DNA of 21,427 bases from Desulfobacterales bacterium (lineage in GTDB: Bacteria; Desulfobacterota; Desulfobacteria; Desulfobacterales; UBA11574): positions 1-21,427 of the forward strand of contig JAQYVG010000019.1 in assembly GCA_030145595.1 (NCBI GenBank), read 5' to 3'. Positions 8,131 to 15,587 of this stretch are shown piece after piece; position 1 is the stretch's first letter, and each line of letters opens with the position of its first letter. A program made the translations under genes and the position numbers. The notes under the pieces are model-generated. The model saw only the letters and a program-made list of their open reading frames with translations, did not search any database and was not told the DNA's origin.

Positions 8131-8203
8131 AAATGAAAGAAGAGATGCTTTACGAATCCTCTATTGCGATAAATAAATGGGGCGATGGAAAAGTAATTCT
8201 CAC

Positions 8204-8220
8204 TTGGTACAATTCTTGCT
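8204..8220 (+). promoter_or_regulatory. Sigma54 promoter of the crotonase-like gene
   Basis: TTGGTACAATTCTTGCT: GG (8206-8207) and GC (8218-8219) are 10 bp apart; -24 and -12 elements are close to consensus. Expected start is near 8231, 94 nt before the ATG. It is back-to-back with the 8113-8130 promoter, about 75 bp away. Confidence 0.75.
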
Positions 8221-8324
8221 ATATCTAAGTTAGGCAACCTGATTATTGGGAAATAATTTATTAAGGAATTAATTCGGTTAACCAAAGAAAAAAACTAATC
8301 GATAGATTTAAGGAGAGCAGTAAA

Positions 8325-9122
8325 ATGGAGAAAAAACCAAATTTTGATGAAAATTATGATTTCTTTGCAGCTAAAAGGCTCGAAGATGTGGTCATACTCC
8401 GTTTCAAAGAGAACCTTCTATTTCAAGCAACTGATTTGGGTTCCAGAGACAAGCTTGTGGGTTATCTTAACCGGGTTTCAGAAAGCGACTCAATAAAAGT
8501 TGTTGTAATTATTAGCTCCTCAGGGAAAAGGGGGAGTGAGGAATACTTAGATTTTTATCATCAAGCCTTGGAACCTAAACAGGACCGGTTTCCTTTTCAC
8601 AGAATTCATAATGTATTTGCTCAGTTGATTATGAGAATTATAAGCTTAAATAAGATTGTAATTCATGCAAATAGAGGACGCGTTATTCCGCTGTTTTTGA
8701 ATGTGAGCCTTGCCTGCGACTACCGGATCATTGCAGAAAACACCGTTTTTCAAAATCCTTATCTCAAGGTGGGGCTGATTCCAATCGGAGGGGGAGCTTT
8801 TTTGCTCTCCAAAATGCTGGGTTCCAGCAAAGCATTTAAAATTTTGCTGTCCGGTAATGATATCACCGCATATGAAGCCATGAAACTTGGTATTGTACAC
8901 GAGGTTATCCCCGTGAACAAACTCGAAGAAGCTGCTATAGATGCAGCACAGCGCTTTGCGCTAAAACCCGCCCGCTCATTGACGGGAGTTAAGCGGCTCA
9001 TAAATTATACCATGAAAGATTTTAAAGAATATATGGAGTTCGAACAGAAGGAATTTGTAAGGATAGTCAGGGACAATCGTTCAGATGCAAATTTCACAAC
9101 TAATTCTTATATTGGAATTTAA
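8325..9122 (+). CDS. Crotonase-family protein without the catalytic glutamates
   Basis: 265 residues with the enoyl-CoA hydratase/isomerase fold: KVVVIISSSGKRG, KIVIHANRGRVIPLFLNVSLACDYRI, FQNPYLKVGLIPIGGGAFLL, LLSGNDITAYEAMKLGIVHEVIP. Relative to rat enoyl-CoA hydratase, the Glu144 position (QPE) reads NPY (Tyr146) and the Glu164 position appears to be Lys172. The GGG of the first oxyanion-hole loop is replaced by PLF. Hydratase activity is therefore unlikely; a CoA-binding, regulatory or different crotonase activity is possible. The ATG has an AGGAGA ribosome site, and a sigma54 promoter lies about 105 bp upstream. The stop overlaps a small convergent ORF (9119-9226). Confidence 0.85.
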   Translation: MEKKPNFDENYDFFAAKRLEDVVILRFKENLLFQATDLGSRDKLVGYLNRVSESDSIKVVVIISSSGKRGSEEYLDFYHQALEPKQDRFPFHRIHNVFAQLIMRIISLNKIVIHANRGRVIPLFLNVSLACDYRIIAENTVFQNPYLKVGLIPIGGGAFLLSKMLGSSKAFKILLSGNDITAYEAMKLGIVHEVIPVNKLEEAAIDAAQRFALKPARSLTGVKRLINYTMKDFKEYMEFEQKEFVRIVRDNRSDANFTTNSYIGI

Positions 9123-9226
9123 ATTTTTAACCAGATAAAATCTTTTCTGGCGATATATTTGCCGTACAAATTGTACATGACAATGTAACCGGCAAATGCC
9201 AGAATCATTAATAGTAAAGCATCCAT
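9119..9226 (-). CDS. 35-residue membrane peptide resembling the CstA N-terminus
   Basis: The peptide starts MDALLLMILAFAGYIVMY and continues NLYGKYIARKDF before a stop. One transmembrane helix is followed by the YGKYIARK-type motif that opens carbon-starvation protein CstA (a peptide/pyruvate carrier of 500-700 residues); nothing of the rest of CstA follows. A strong GAGGAGG ribosome site precedes ATG. It overlaps the end of the convergent crotonase gene by 4 bp. It is either a remnant of a deleted cstA or a small membrane protein derived from it; the intact start region argues it could be translated. The resemblance is from memory of the family. Confidence 0.55.
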   Translation of the reverse strand: MDALLLMILAFAGYIVMYNLYGKYIARKDFIWLKI

Positions 9227-9369
9227 AATTCCTCCTCTCATTCACTTGTTAAGTATGTTAATAAACTCCTGATAAAGATGGAGTGTGTAATTAGTTTTGT
9301 GAATGTACATAAGCGTGATATCAATTGGTTGAAACTCGTCGTATGGTGAAAAACATCTCTCCGGTTTCA

Positions 9370-9490
9370 CTAATCATCTTCTGACCGGACAATTAACAGC
9401 GGTCGATCTACCAGATGCAACACACCAGCCGCTACGCTCCCGTAAAAAGCTCGGGATAAAAAAGCGGATAATAATTTATTGCCGATCGAC
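9370..9490 (-). pseudogene. C-terminal remnant of a universal stress protein gene
   Basis: The minus strand reads SRAFYGSVAAGVLHLVDRPL followed by LIVRSEDD and stop, closely matching the C-terminus of the intact Usp at 14951 (MPYGSVAAGVLERADRPLLL). It has no start of its own; this frame is open from about 9543. It appears to be the missing end of the truncated usp at 9736-10125, separated from it by about 250 bp that carry another ORF. Confidence 0.75.
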
Positions 9491-9662
9491 AAGACCTGCC
9501 AGGGCCAAGCATATCCCCCACGATCATTGGAACCCAATGGTCTTCAGCTGGGCTTAGTTCTTCGCTTACTGCTTCAATTAGTTCCCACAATGTTGTTTTT
9601 ATTTCTGAAAATTGTGAACCTTCCGGCTTCATGGTGCCTGATTTTTTAGCCATTTGTTGCAT
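9432..9662 (-). CDS. Hypothetical protein, C-terminus fused out of frame to usp debris
   Basis: 76-residue ORF with a good ribosome site (AAGGGGG, 8 nt before ATG). Residues about 19-52 (FSEIKTTLWELIEAVSEELS and following) look like a genuine short acidic helical protein; I have a weak memory of similar small hypothetical proteins in Desulfobacterota but cannot name a family. From about residue 53 the ORF runs through the usp remnant in another frame, so its natural C-terminus seems lost. Likely a chimera created by the rearrangement that broke the neighbouring usp gene. Confidence 0.5.
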   Translation of the reverse strand: MQQMAKKSGTMKPEGSQFSEIKTTLWELIEAVSEELSPAEDHWVPMIVGDMLGPGRSCRSAINYYPLFYPELFTGA

Positions 9663-9701
9663 TTTCTCTTCCCCCTTAAAAACTTCTCGATCATTTTCAA
9701 G

Positions 9702-9721
9702 CAGCCGTAATATATCGGCTG
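9702..9721. repeat. Short inverted repeat after the truncated usp
   Basis: CAGCCG (9702-9707) and CGGCTG (9716-9721) form a 6-bp stem with an 8-nt loop, 15 bp past the usp stop at 9736. No T-tract follows on the minus strand, so it is not a typical terminator. Confidence 0.35.
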
Positions 9722-9735
9722 TGTTATGGATTACC

Positions 9736-10125
9736 CTATATTGTTTTAATTAATGAGACTGTGATAGCCAAGGCGCTTCGTCTGTGGCTGGTCAATACTA
9801 TGTGATCGACTTCTTCTTGCTGAGCATACTTAGTAATTGATTTAATGACCGATCCATTGACGACGCAGGTTTTGGCGTTTATCCCTTTCTCTTGAAGTTC
9901 TTCTTTCAAGGCGGCCAAATAAGATTCTGCCTGATTTTTAAGTTTCCTAAGCTTTTGGCTATAGAGATCCATCTCAACGTCTTCAAAATCAACCATGTCG
10001 GGGGATCTAAGAGCATGTAGTAAAACTACTTTTGCACCATAATCCCGGGCCAAATGTTCTACATGTGGTAATATCTTCTCTGCGTGTTTCGTTCCATCCA
10101 ACGGCACCAAAATTTTTTTATACAT
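9736..10125 (-). pseudogene. Universal stress protein, C-terminally truncated
   Basis: 129 residues starting MYKKILVPLDGTKHAEKILP, with AGGAGG 5 nt before ATG; the ORF continues open upstream to 10197 only through repeat DNA. The Usp fold is followed to DHIVLTSHRRSALA, then the frame diverges and stops (ITVSLIKTI), losing the GS-V-A-x2-V and final beta strand that complete the nucleotide site. The lost part lies at 9370-9490. Normal Usp length is 140-160 residues. A sigma54 promoter with paired dyads lies upstream (10481-10498), separated from the gene by a MITE-like element. A shortened protein may still be made, but ATP binding is doubtful. Confidence 0.75.
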
Positions 10126-10160
10126 GTGAACCTCCTTGGTAGAAACAAATCCAACACTTT

Positions 10161-10476
10161 CAAATTTGATGGCGTCGTAAAAAGTCAAATTCATCAACTT
10201 CTAGTCCCTTAGTTTTAAATTTTTTGCATTTTATGGAAAAAATCAATTATTGAGCAGTACATTATTCTCACGCAAAGGCGCAAAGCCCGCAAAGGAAAAC
10301 AAAGATAATTTTTTTAAGAATCTTGGCGTCTTTGCGCCTTTGCGTGAGAATTTTATTTAATTCCGGTTTATCCGGGTTAGATTTTAGGTTATTGTTTTAC
10401 GATTATTTGCAAATACTTAAAACTTAAAGCGTTCGCAAAAAGGAAATTTTTACTTTTTACGAAACCATCAAATTTG
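10161..10476. mobile_element. MITE-like element with 25-bp inverted ends and an internal long hairpin
   Basis: The ends 10161-10185 and 10452-10476 are inverted copies of a 25-bp sequence (23 of 25 match; core ACTTTTTACGA and CCATCAAATTTG). Inside is a perfect 22-bp inverted repeat (10264-10285 with 10330-10351, 44-nt loop) built on CACGCAAAGGCGCAAAG, a motif I recognise as a dispersed repeat in many bacterial genomes. There is no ORF and no clear target-site duplication. It sits between the sigma54 promoter and the truncated usp; removing it would leave a leader of about 30 nt. Confidence 0.55.
10264..10351. repeat. Perfect 22-bp inverted repeat (long hairpin)
   Basis: Arms 10264-10285 and 10330-10351 are exact reverse complements, starting ATTCTCACGCAAAGG. 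In RNA this would be a very stable stem. It might also stop transcripts arriving from the NtrC-type regulator gene upstream, though there is no clean T-tract. Confidence 0.85.
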
Positions 10477-10480
10477 GGTT

Positions 10481-10498
10481 TTGCAGGAACCGTGCCAT
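10481..10498 (-). promoter_or_regulatory. Sigma54 promoter of the usp at 9736 (dyad-paired class)
   Basis: Minus strand reads ATGGCACGGTTCCTGCAA: -24 is perfect, -12 is CTGCA, and GG-N10-GC spacing is exact. The distance from GG (CC at 10495-10496) to the first dyad at 10581 is 85 bp. Confidence 0.75.
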
Positions 10499-10580
10499 AA
10501 GAATAAAATGCAATTATGCCAATAACAACAAACAGTTATCCGCATTAAGACTAAATGCTAAATTTAAGGACACACTACTT

Positions 10581-10619
10581 TTAGAAAAACTTCTAATTTC
10601 TTTTTAGCAAGATTTCGAA
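10581..10619 (-). promoter_or_regulatory. Paired TTMGAA-N4-TTCKAA dyads (candidate activator site), usp copy
   Basis: TTAGAAAAACTTCTAA (10581-10596, perfect) and TTAGCAAGATTTCGAA (10604-10619, one mismatch), start-to-start 23 bp. It lies 85 bp beyond the -24 element of the 10481 promoter and about 95 bp from the end of the NtrC-type regulator gene. Confidence 0.7.
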
Positions 10620-10713
10620 ATCTATAAATGAATATTCGTAATAGGGTTATCCAACGGAAGAAAAGGGCAGGGATGTATCACATAGCCGGACTAGCGGTTG
10701 GGATTGGGAAATA

Positions 10714-12102
10714 CTATTCTTTTAAAAGCTTTTTTCTACGATAACGGTAGGTGTGGTGGTTGATATTCAGAAGCTGCGCTGCCTTGCTTTCATTACCTTG
10801 AGCCATTTTAAACGCTTCTTCGATATAAAATTTCTCAAGAGATTTTTCGACTGCCTGAAGATCGATTCCAGTCGGGGGAAGAGGAGGAAAACCTTGCTCA
10901 TTTGCTATTTTTTTTGAGTCTTCTTGAGCGTTAAAACTTTGTATATCAAGATCTCGGAGGGATAGTTCAGGACCCTTGCCTATCAGAACCCCTCTTTCAA
11001 TAAGATTTTTTAATTCACGAACATTTCCTACCCAGTGGTGTGTCATTAATCCTTTCTCAGCTTGAGAAGAAAGGCCCGTAAATTTCTTTTTGAACTTACG
11101 GCTGAATTCATATAGGAAGTGTTTGGTAAGGGGAACAATATCATCCCTGCGTTCGTTCAGCGATGGTACCCGCATCTTGATGACGCCCAGCCGGAAATAA
11201 AGATCTTTTCGAAACAGATCCTTATCTATAATATTCTCAACATCTTTGTTGGTAGCCGAGACTACTCGGGTTTGAACATGGAACTTCTTTGTTCCACCGA
11301 CCCTGTAAAATTCGCCCGATTCAAGAAAGCGCAAGAGTTTTGCTTGAGCTTCCAGGCTCAAGTCACCCACTTCATCAAGGAATAACGTGCCGTTTTTCGA
11401 TTCTTCGATCAAACCTTTTTTCCCCGATGCTCTGGCACCGCTGAAAGCCCCTTTTTCATAACCGAAAAGCTCACTTTCGATAAGATCCTTTGGAATGGCC
11501 GCGCAATTCATGGTGGTTAACGGACCTTTGAAGTTCGGGCTTCTATAATGGATGGCACTGGCAATCAGTTCCTTTCCCGTCCCTGTCTCACCAAGAATAA
11601 GGATAGGGGTGTCAGGGCTTTGGGCAACCATTTCCATAAATTCCATCACATCGTGTATCGCATGGCTTTCTCCGATGAAACAGGGTAGGTTCTCTTGAAG
11701 GTATTTTGCCTGGAGGGTCTGAACTTCTTTTCTTAGCTTTATCGTTTGAAGGGCGTTTTGAATGGTCACTTTTAATCCATCCATATGAATCGGTTTCACC
11801 ACATAATCGTAGGCACCCAGCTTCATTGTAGAAATAACGGTTTCAATGTCTTCAAACGCCGTGATCATAATGACCAGTACATCCGGATATGAGTCCTTGA
11901 TTTTGCCTAATGCTTCAACCCCATCCATACCCGGCAATCCAATATCAAGCAAAACCAGATCCGGAGGATTATTTTGCATAGCATCGATAGCATCTTCAGC
12001 GGTGGAAAAGGCCGCCGTTTTGTATTCGGCCTCAAGCGCCATGGGTATGCCTTCCCGAATTGTCTGTTCATCATCAACAATGTAAATGCTGTATGAAATC
12101 AT
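10714..12102 (-). CDS. NtrC-family sigma54 response regulator
   Basis: 462 residues. The receiver at 1-120 has D10-D11, phospho-site D53 (LLDIGLPGMDG), T81 and K103. The AAA+ domain at about 140-375 has Walker A GETGTGKE (171-178), the sigma54-contact loop as GAFSGA (219-224, a variant of GAFTGA), Walker B GTLFLDEVGD and RKDLYFRLGV. The Fis-type helix-turn-helix is at 436-460 (GNESKAAQLLNINHHTYRYR). It is complete and should activate sigma54 RNA polymerase when phosphorylated. It follows its probable kinase (12249-14456) by 146 bp on the same strand. It is the closest regulator to the dyad-paired promoters and one candidate for the protein that binds them. AGGAG lies about 12 nt before ATG. 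Confidence 0.96.
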   Translation of the reverse strand: MISYSIYIVDDEQTIREGIPMALEAEYKTAAFSTAEDAIDAMQNNPPDLVLLDIGLPGMDGVEALGKIKDSYPDVLVIMITAFEDIETVISTMKLGAYDYVVKPIHMDGLKVTIQNALQTIKLRKEVQTLQAKYLQENLPCFIGESHAIHDVMEFMEMVAQSPDTPILILGETGTGKELIASAIHYRSPNFKGPLTTMNCAAIPKDLIESELFGYEKGAFSGARASGKKGLIEESKNGTLFLDEVGDLSLEAQAKLLRFLESGEFYRVGGTKKFHVQTRVVSATNKDVENIIDKDLFRKDLYFRLGVIKMRVPSLNERRDDIVPLTKHFLYEFSRKFKKKFTGLSSQAEKGLMTHHWVGNVRELKNLIERGVLIGKGPELSLRDLDIQSFNAQEDSKKIANEQGFPPLPPTGIDLQAVEKSLEKFYIEEAFKMAQGNESKAAQLLNINHHTYRYRRKKLLKE

Positions 12103-12248
12103 TTAGGTAGCCTGCTCCTGTTGCTTAGATACTGAATCCGTCGCACAAATAAAATGTGTTTTCCTAACTTTCACCTTATTTTTTAAAGTATACTTGCATT
12201 CTATTGTTCTGGCAATATTCTATTTGTTGTTGGATGGTTATTCAGCAT

Positions 12249-14456
12249 TTAAGGCTCATCCTTCGCGCTGTCTATTGGAATTTTGGTTATGAATTCCGCC
12301 CCGCCCCATTTACTTGAACGTATGCTTATAGAACCGCCATGATCGGCGATGATTCGGTGACATAAACTAAGACCTATGCCTGTGCTCTCCTGTTTTGTGG
12401 TATAAAACGGATCAAATATCCTGTCCTGCAGATGCTCGGATACCCCTGGCCCGGAATCTATAATCCGTACGAAAATTTGGCTTTTTATCATTGCGGTGGT
12501 AATCATTATTTTCTTTTCTCCTGCCACAATTTTCATGGCGTCCGCTGCATTATTAATCAAGTTTAATATAACTTCTTCAATCATATGTTTGTCGGCATAA
12601 CATTTTGGCAGATCTTGACCCAGTTCTTTTTCTATCTTGATCCCACTTTTTCGCAAAGTAGCCTCAGTAAGCAGGATCGCTTCTTCAATAGGTTGATTGA
12701 TTTCCGTCAAAACGAATTTAGGCTCACTCGGTTTGGAAAAATCCATCACCCTTCTAATGACGGATTCAATTTTTACTGATGCAGATTGGAGGTGTCTAAA
12801 AATTTTCTTTACCTTCTCCAGGCTTTCTCCCTTATCATAGAGTTTCTCAAGGGTATTGATATAGATATTGATGCCGGAAAGGGGATTTCTAATTTCATGG
12901 GCGATGCCGGCAGCCACGCGGCCCAGAGAGGCCATTTTGTCCTGAATCCGTAAAATATTTTCCACCTCCTTTGACCGGGTAATATCCATCATGTTGATCA
13001 AGAGAGCTGTTTCTCCCCGGTATTTCGTCAAATTTGCCCGGCAGTGGACCCATTTCATGTCGTCCTTTCTATCTTTTTTCCCCGCAGGGAAAAACCTGAA
13101 TTCGGTGTCCAGCGTTCTAATTTCCAGCGACCTTATGTCCTGACTCAATCCTTTGACCTTTTCAACATCGTCCGGATGAATATTATCAACATCTATCAGC
13201 AAGCAAGCCCGGGGTAAGGGTCCCAGGAGTCTGGCCTGTTCAGAATTTTGATAGACAACCTGGTCATTCTGGATAATGGAGACGCCTATAAGCAAATTAT
13301 CAAATAAATCCCGAAACCGCCCCTCACTTTCCTTTAACGCTTCCTCAGCCCATCTGCGCTCAATTACTCTCCCCAGTCTCGCAGCAATAGCGTTAATCAG
13401 ATCCCGCTCTTCCTTCAAAAAAGGTCCCTCATCCATTTCCGGTTTTTCTTCCCGATAGCAGACCGTCAAAGATCCTTTTTTGATGCCATGCACAACAATA
13501 GCACTATTAATTTTCCATATCGTTTCCTTATAGTTTTTTGTTTGGAACTCTTTTTCTTCAAAAATGATCTGTGCACAGGTAATTTCAGGATATTGCCAGG
13601 ATGGAACTATCAGATCAACGGTTCCTTGAAGTATTTCCTCCAGTGTAATCCCTGGGGCCTCAACGATATTGGAAATATTAAAGAGGCAATTCAGCTCCTT
13701 AACCCGTTCCTGAAGCTCGTCCGCACTTTTTTTTAGATACGCATCAGTCTGTCTATGTTCCTCTTCCAGTTCATGGCTGGATAAAGCAAAACCTATATCT
13801 TTGGCAATCTCTTCCAACAAACCTTGCTCTTCCTTGTCATCAGCGAGATCTTTGGAAGTGGATACAGTCAACACCCCGAATATCTTTTCTTTGTGGGTCA
13901 ACTGAACAGTAACTCCTGCTCTACCACTGTATTTACCCGATAGAGAACAGTGGAGGCAGGAAGACAATGGTTCTTTGGTTAAAACAATCTTAGACTGTGT
14001 CAGCGAACTTTTTATGCAATCGGGCAAATGGCCGTTTTTCAACTGCTTGATCATTGCCAAAAAGTCCTCACCAATGCCTGCTTCAGCGGTCGTTATCAAA
14101 CTACCATCTTCATCCAGAATAGCGATCCAAGCATTGAAATAACTGCGTTGCTCGACAAGATTGTCGCAGATGCCCTGAAGCAAACGGTTTCTTTCTTTTT
14201 CCTTTACAATCAATTGGTTGACATTTCGATATGCACTCAGCAAAAGATTGCGGCGCTGCATCTTTTCCAGTTTGTGTTTCAACTTTAAACGCCGTTCCCC
14301 AATGATTAAACCGAAACTTCCACCAAACAGAATAGATAGCAAGTAACCATCCCATGCTATTGGATAACCATAAGTTGTTTTTTGAATGGCGGAAAACATG
14401 CTCAGTGCAATTCCTCCTACCAAAAAGGAATAAAGTCCGCTGATAATACTTTGCAT
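12249..14456 (-). CDS. Membrane-anchored GAF-GAF-PAS histidine kinase
   Basis: 735 residues. Two transmembrane helices (about 3-23 and 36-53) anchor it, followed by a coiled coil, a GAF domain (about 85-235) with cysteines C147, C167 and C170, a second GAF (about 255-365), a PAS domain (about 378-495), HisKA with H520 (AGIAHEIRNPLSG) and HATPase (NLINNAADAMK, DSGPGV, FDPFYTTK, GIGLSL). GGAGG lies 5 nt before ATG. With almost no periplasmic loop, sensing is probably cytoplasmic through the GAF and PAS domains; ligands are not identifiable. It pairs with the NtrC-type regulator downstream. The GAF-GAF-kinase plan recalls DosS/DosT, but there is no evidence here for haem. Confidence 0.93.
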   Translation of the reverse strand: MQSIISGLYSFLVGGIALSMFSAIQKTTYGYPIAWDGYLLSILFGGSFGLIIGERRLKLKHKLEKMQRRNLLLSAYRNVNQLIVKEKERNRLLQGICDNLVEQRSYFNAWIAILDEDGSLITTAEAGIGEDFLAMIKQLKNGHLPDCIKSSLTQSKIVLTKEPLSSCLHCSLSGKYSGRAGVTVQLTHKEKIFGVLTVSTSKDLADDKEEQGLLEEIAKDIGFALSSHELEEEHRQTDAYLKKSADELQERVKELNCLFNISNIVEAPGITLEEILQGTVDLIVPSWQYPEITCAQIIFEEKEFQTKNYKETIWKINSAIVVHGIKKGSLTVCYREEKPEMDEGPFLKEERDLINAIAARLGRVIERRWAEEALKESEGRFRDLFDNLLIGVSIIQNDQVVYQNSEQARLLGPLPRACLLIDVDNIHPDDVEKVKGLSQDIRSLEIRTLDTEFRFFPAGKKDRKDDMKWVHCRANLTKYRGETALLINMMDITRSKEVENILRIQDKMASLGRVAAGIAHEIRNPLSGINIYINTLEKLYDKGESLEKVKKIFRHLQSASVKIESVIRRVMDFSKPSEPKFVLTEINQPIEEAILLTEATLRKSGIKIEKELGQDLPKCYADKHMIEEVILNLINNAADAMKIVAGEKKIMITTAMIKSQIFVRIIDSGPGVSEHLQDRIFDPFYTTKQESTGIGLSLCHRIIADHGGSISIRSSKWGGAEFITKIPIDSAKDEP

Positions 14457-14950
14457 ATACGCCTCCGAATCATTTAAGCAATCTGGGTATCAAAGCTTTT
14501 TCCAAAAAAATGCCTATTTTTACAATTAGTGATAAAAGTTGCGTCGTTTTATAATGTTACATGAGTGTAAAAGTATAATTGATCGAAAGAACTAAATTAA
14601 CGATGTTAGGCAAAACACTCCTTACAAAAAAGCCCCACTAAGGCTATATTACTTTGAAAACACAGACTTTTGATGACATTGAATTATAGATTTACCCTAT
14701 AGAAAATAAATTTTCAAATCTTTTAATGAAATTTTATCTTGTTATATGGCAGAAGGATTGCTCATTGATGGAGTTTTGCGGACAATGATGAAAACATTCT
14801 ACGCACTAAGGCACTTAGCAGTTGCGGCCCTCTTTAGACTCTGTCTTTTTTATACCACTGTCAAGCCATAAGCCATAGGTCAATGCACTTGGCATCGTTA
14901 TTTTCATTTTCTCTGTTATGTTTCAACTCACTTTCCAAGCACAGCTAATC
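14457..14950. other. Spacer with an orphan plus-strand sigma54 promoter
   Basis: 494 bp between the GAF kinase start and the end of the next usp. There is no supported protein gene, but a good sigma54 promoter points along the plus strand at 14746-14762. A 28-residue ORF (14785-14871) follows without a convincing ribosome site. The minus-strand promoter of the kinase was not identified. Confidence 0.45.
14746..14762 (+). promoter_or_regulatory. Orphan sigma54 promoter
   Basis: ATGGCAGAAGGATTGCT: GG (14748-14749) and GC (14760-14761) are 10 bp apart, both elements near consensus. Expected start is near 14773. No long ORF follows on the plus strand; a small stem with a T-run (AGAC-TCT-GTCTTTTTT, 14836-14851) ends a potential transcript of about 80 nt. 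Confidence 0.6.
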
Positions 14951-15400
14951 TTAGTTGTTATCCGCACATCGAATAAGAAGCAAGGGCCGGTCTGCACGTT
15001 CTAATACGCCTGCCGCCACACTTCCGTAAGGCATCCGGAGCTTACCGTTTAGGGCATGGCTGGCCATTGCAATCAGGTCTGCATGGACGTCTTCGGCAGC
15101 GCTTAAGATCGATTTGATGACAGGTCCAAATGCCACCTGGGTGTGGGCTTCGATCCCCTTTCTACGAAATTCTTCTTTACGTGCGGTCAGATAAGATTGA
15201 GTTCGCTTTTCTCGTCGCCCCCAGGCAGATAAACAACTCGATAGATCCACAACCTCATCCCACTCCAACATAAGTGGTTCCTTTTCAACTTTCAGGAAAA
15301 TAACTTTGGCGCCGTTACTTCGGGCGGCGTCCTCGACATGACTCAAAATGGCCTCGGCCTGCTTTGATCCATCCAGAGGAACCAAAATAGTGTTTAACAT
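14951..15400 (-). CDS. Universal stress protein
   Basis: 149 residues from ATG at 15400, where AGGAGG lies 4-5 nt upstream; upstream in-frame codons are not Usp-like. The Usp fold is complete: MLNTILVPLDGSKQAEAIL at the start, DLIAMASHALNGKLRMPYGS near 109-126, and a C-terminal RPLLLIRC strand. In the nucleotide motif G-x2-G-x9-G(S/T) the first two glycines read Ala and Ala while the final GS (126-127) remains, so ATP binding is uncertain. A full-length close relative of the broken usp at 9370-10125. It follows the CDF-NifX gene by 187 bp. A weak GG-N10-GC site lies at 15460-15476. Confidence 0.92.
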   Translation of the reverse strand: MLNTILVPLDGSKQAEAILSHVEDAARSNGAKVIFLKVEKEPLMLEWDEVVDLSSCLSAWGRREKRTQSYLTARKEEFRRKGIEAHTQVAFGPVIKSILSAAEDVHADLIAMASHALNGKLRMPYGSVAAGVLERADRPLLLIRCADNN

Positions 15401-15587
15401 GTTGCCTCCTTGAAATTTCTTTATTATCAGGGTAAAAACGGTTTTCTGCTTTGCACCCCTGCCTGAATGTTGCCAACACCTGGTGTGCAGCATTAATCAG
15501 GAGATGGGCGGCGGTGCTGAAGTGAGCAACGGGTGTGTGGTATTTGCATCACATCCAGCTCGCGCGAGTTTACTTTTTTCATACGCT

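Noticed and set aside
8133..8228. 31-codon plus-strand ORF with an INKWGDG motif reminiscent of MazE/AbrB antitoxins
   Set aside because: It has no ribosome site, overlaps the plus-strand sigma54 promoter, lacks the rest of the fold and has no toxin partner.
9147..9163. Sigma54-like site TGGCGATATATTTGCC on the plus strand
   Set aside because: It lies in codons of the CstA-like peptide (GKYIAR on the other strand), and nothing on the plus strand follows it; a chance match is likely.
15460..15476. GG-N10-GC site on the minus strand before the usp at 14951
   Set aside because: -24 is TGGCAA but -12 is AGGCA, no dyad pair lies upstream; too weak to call.
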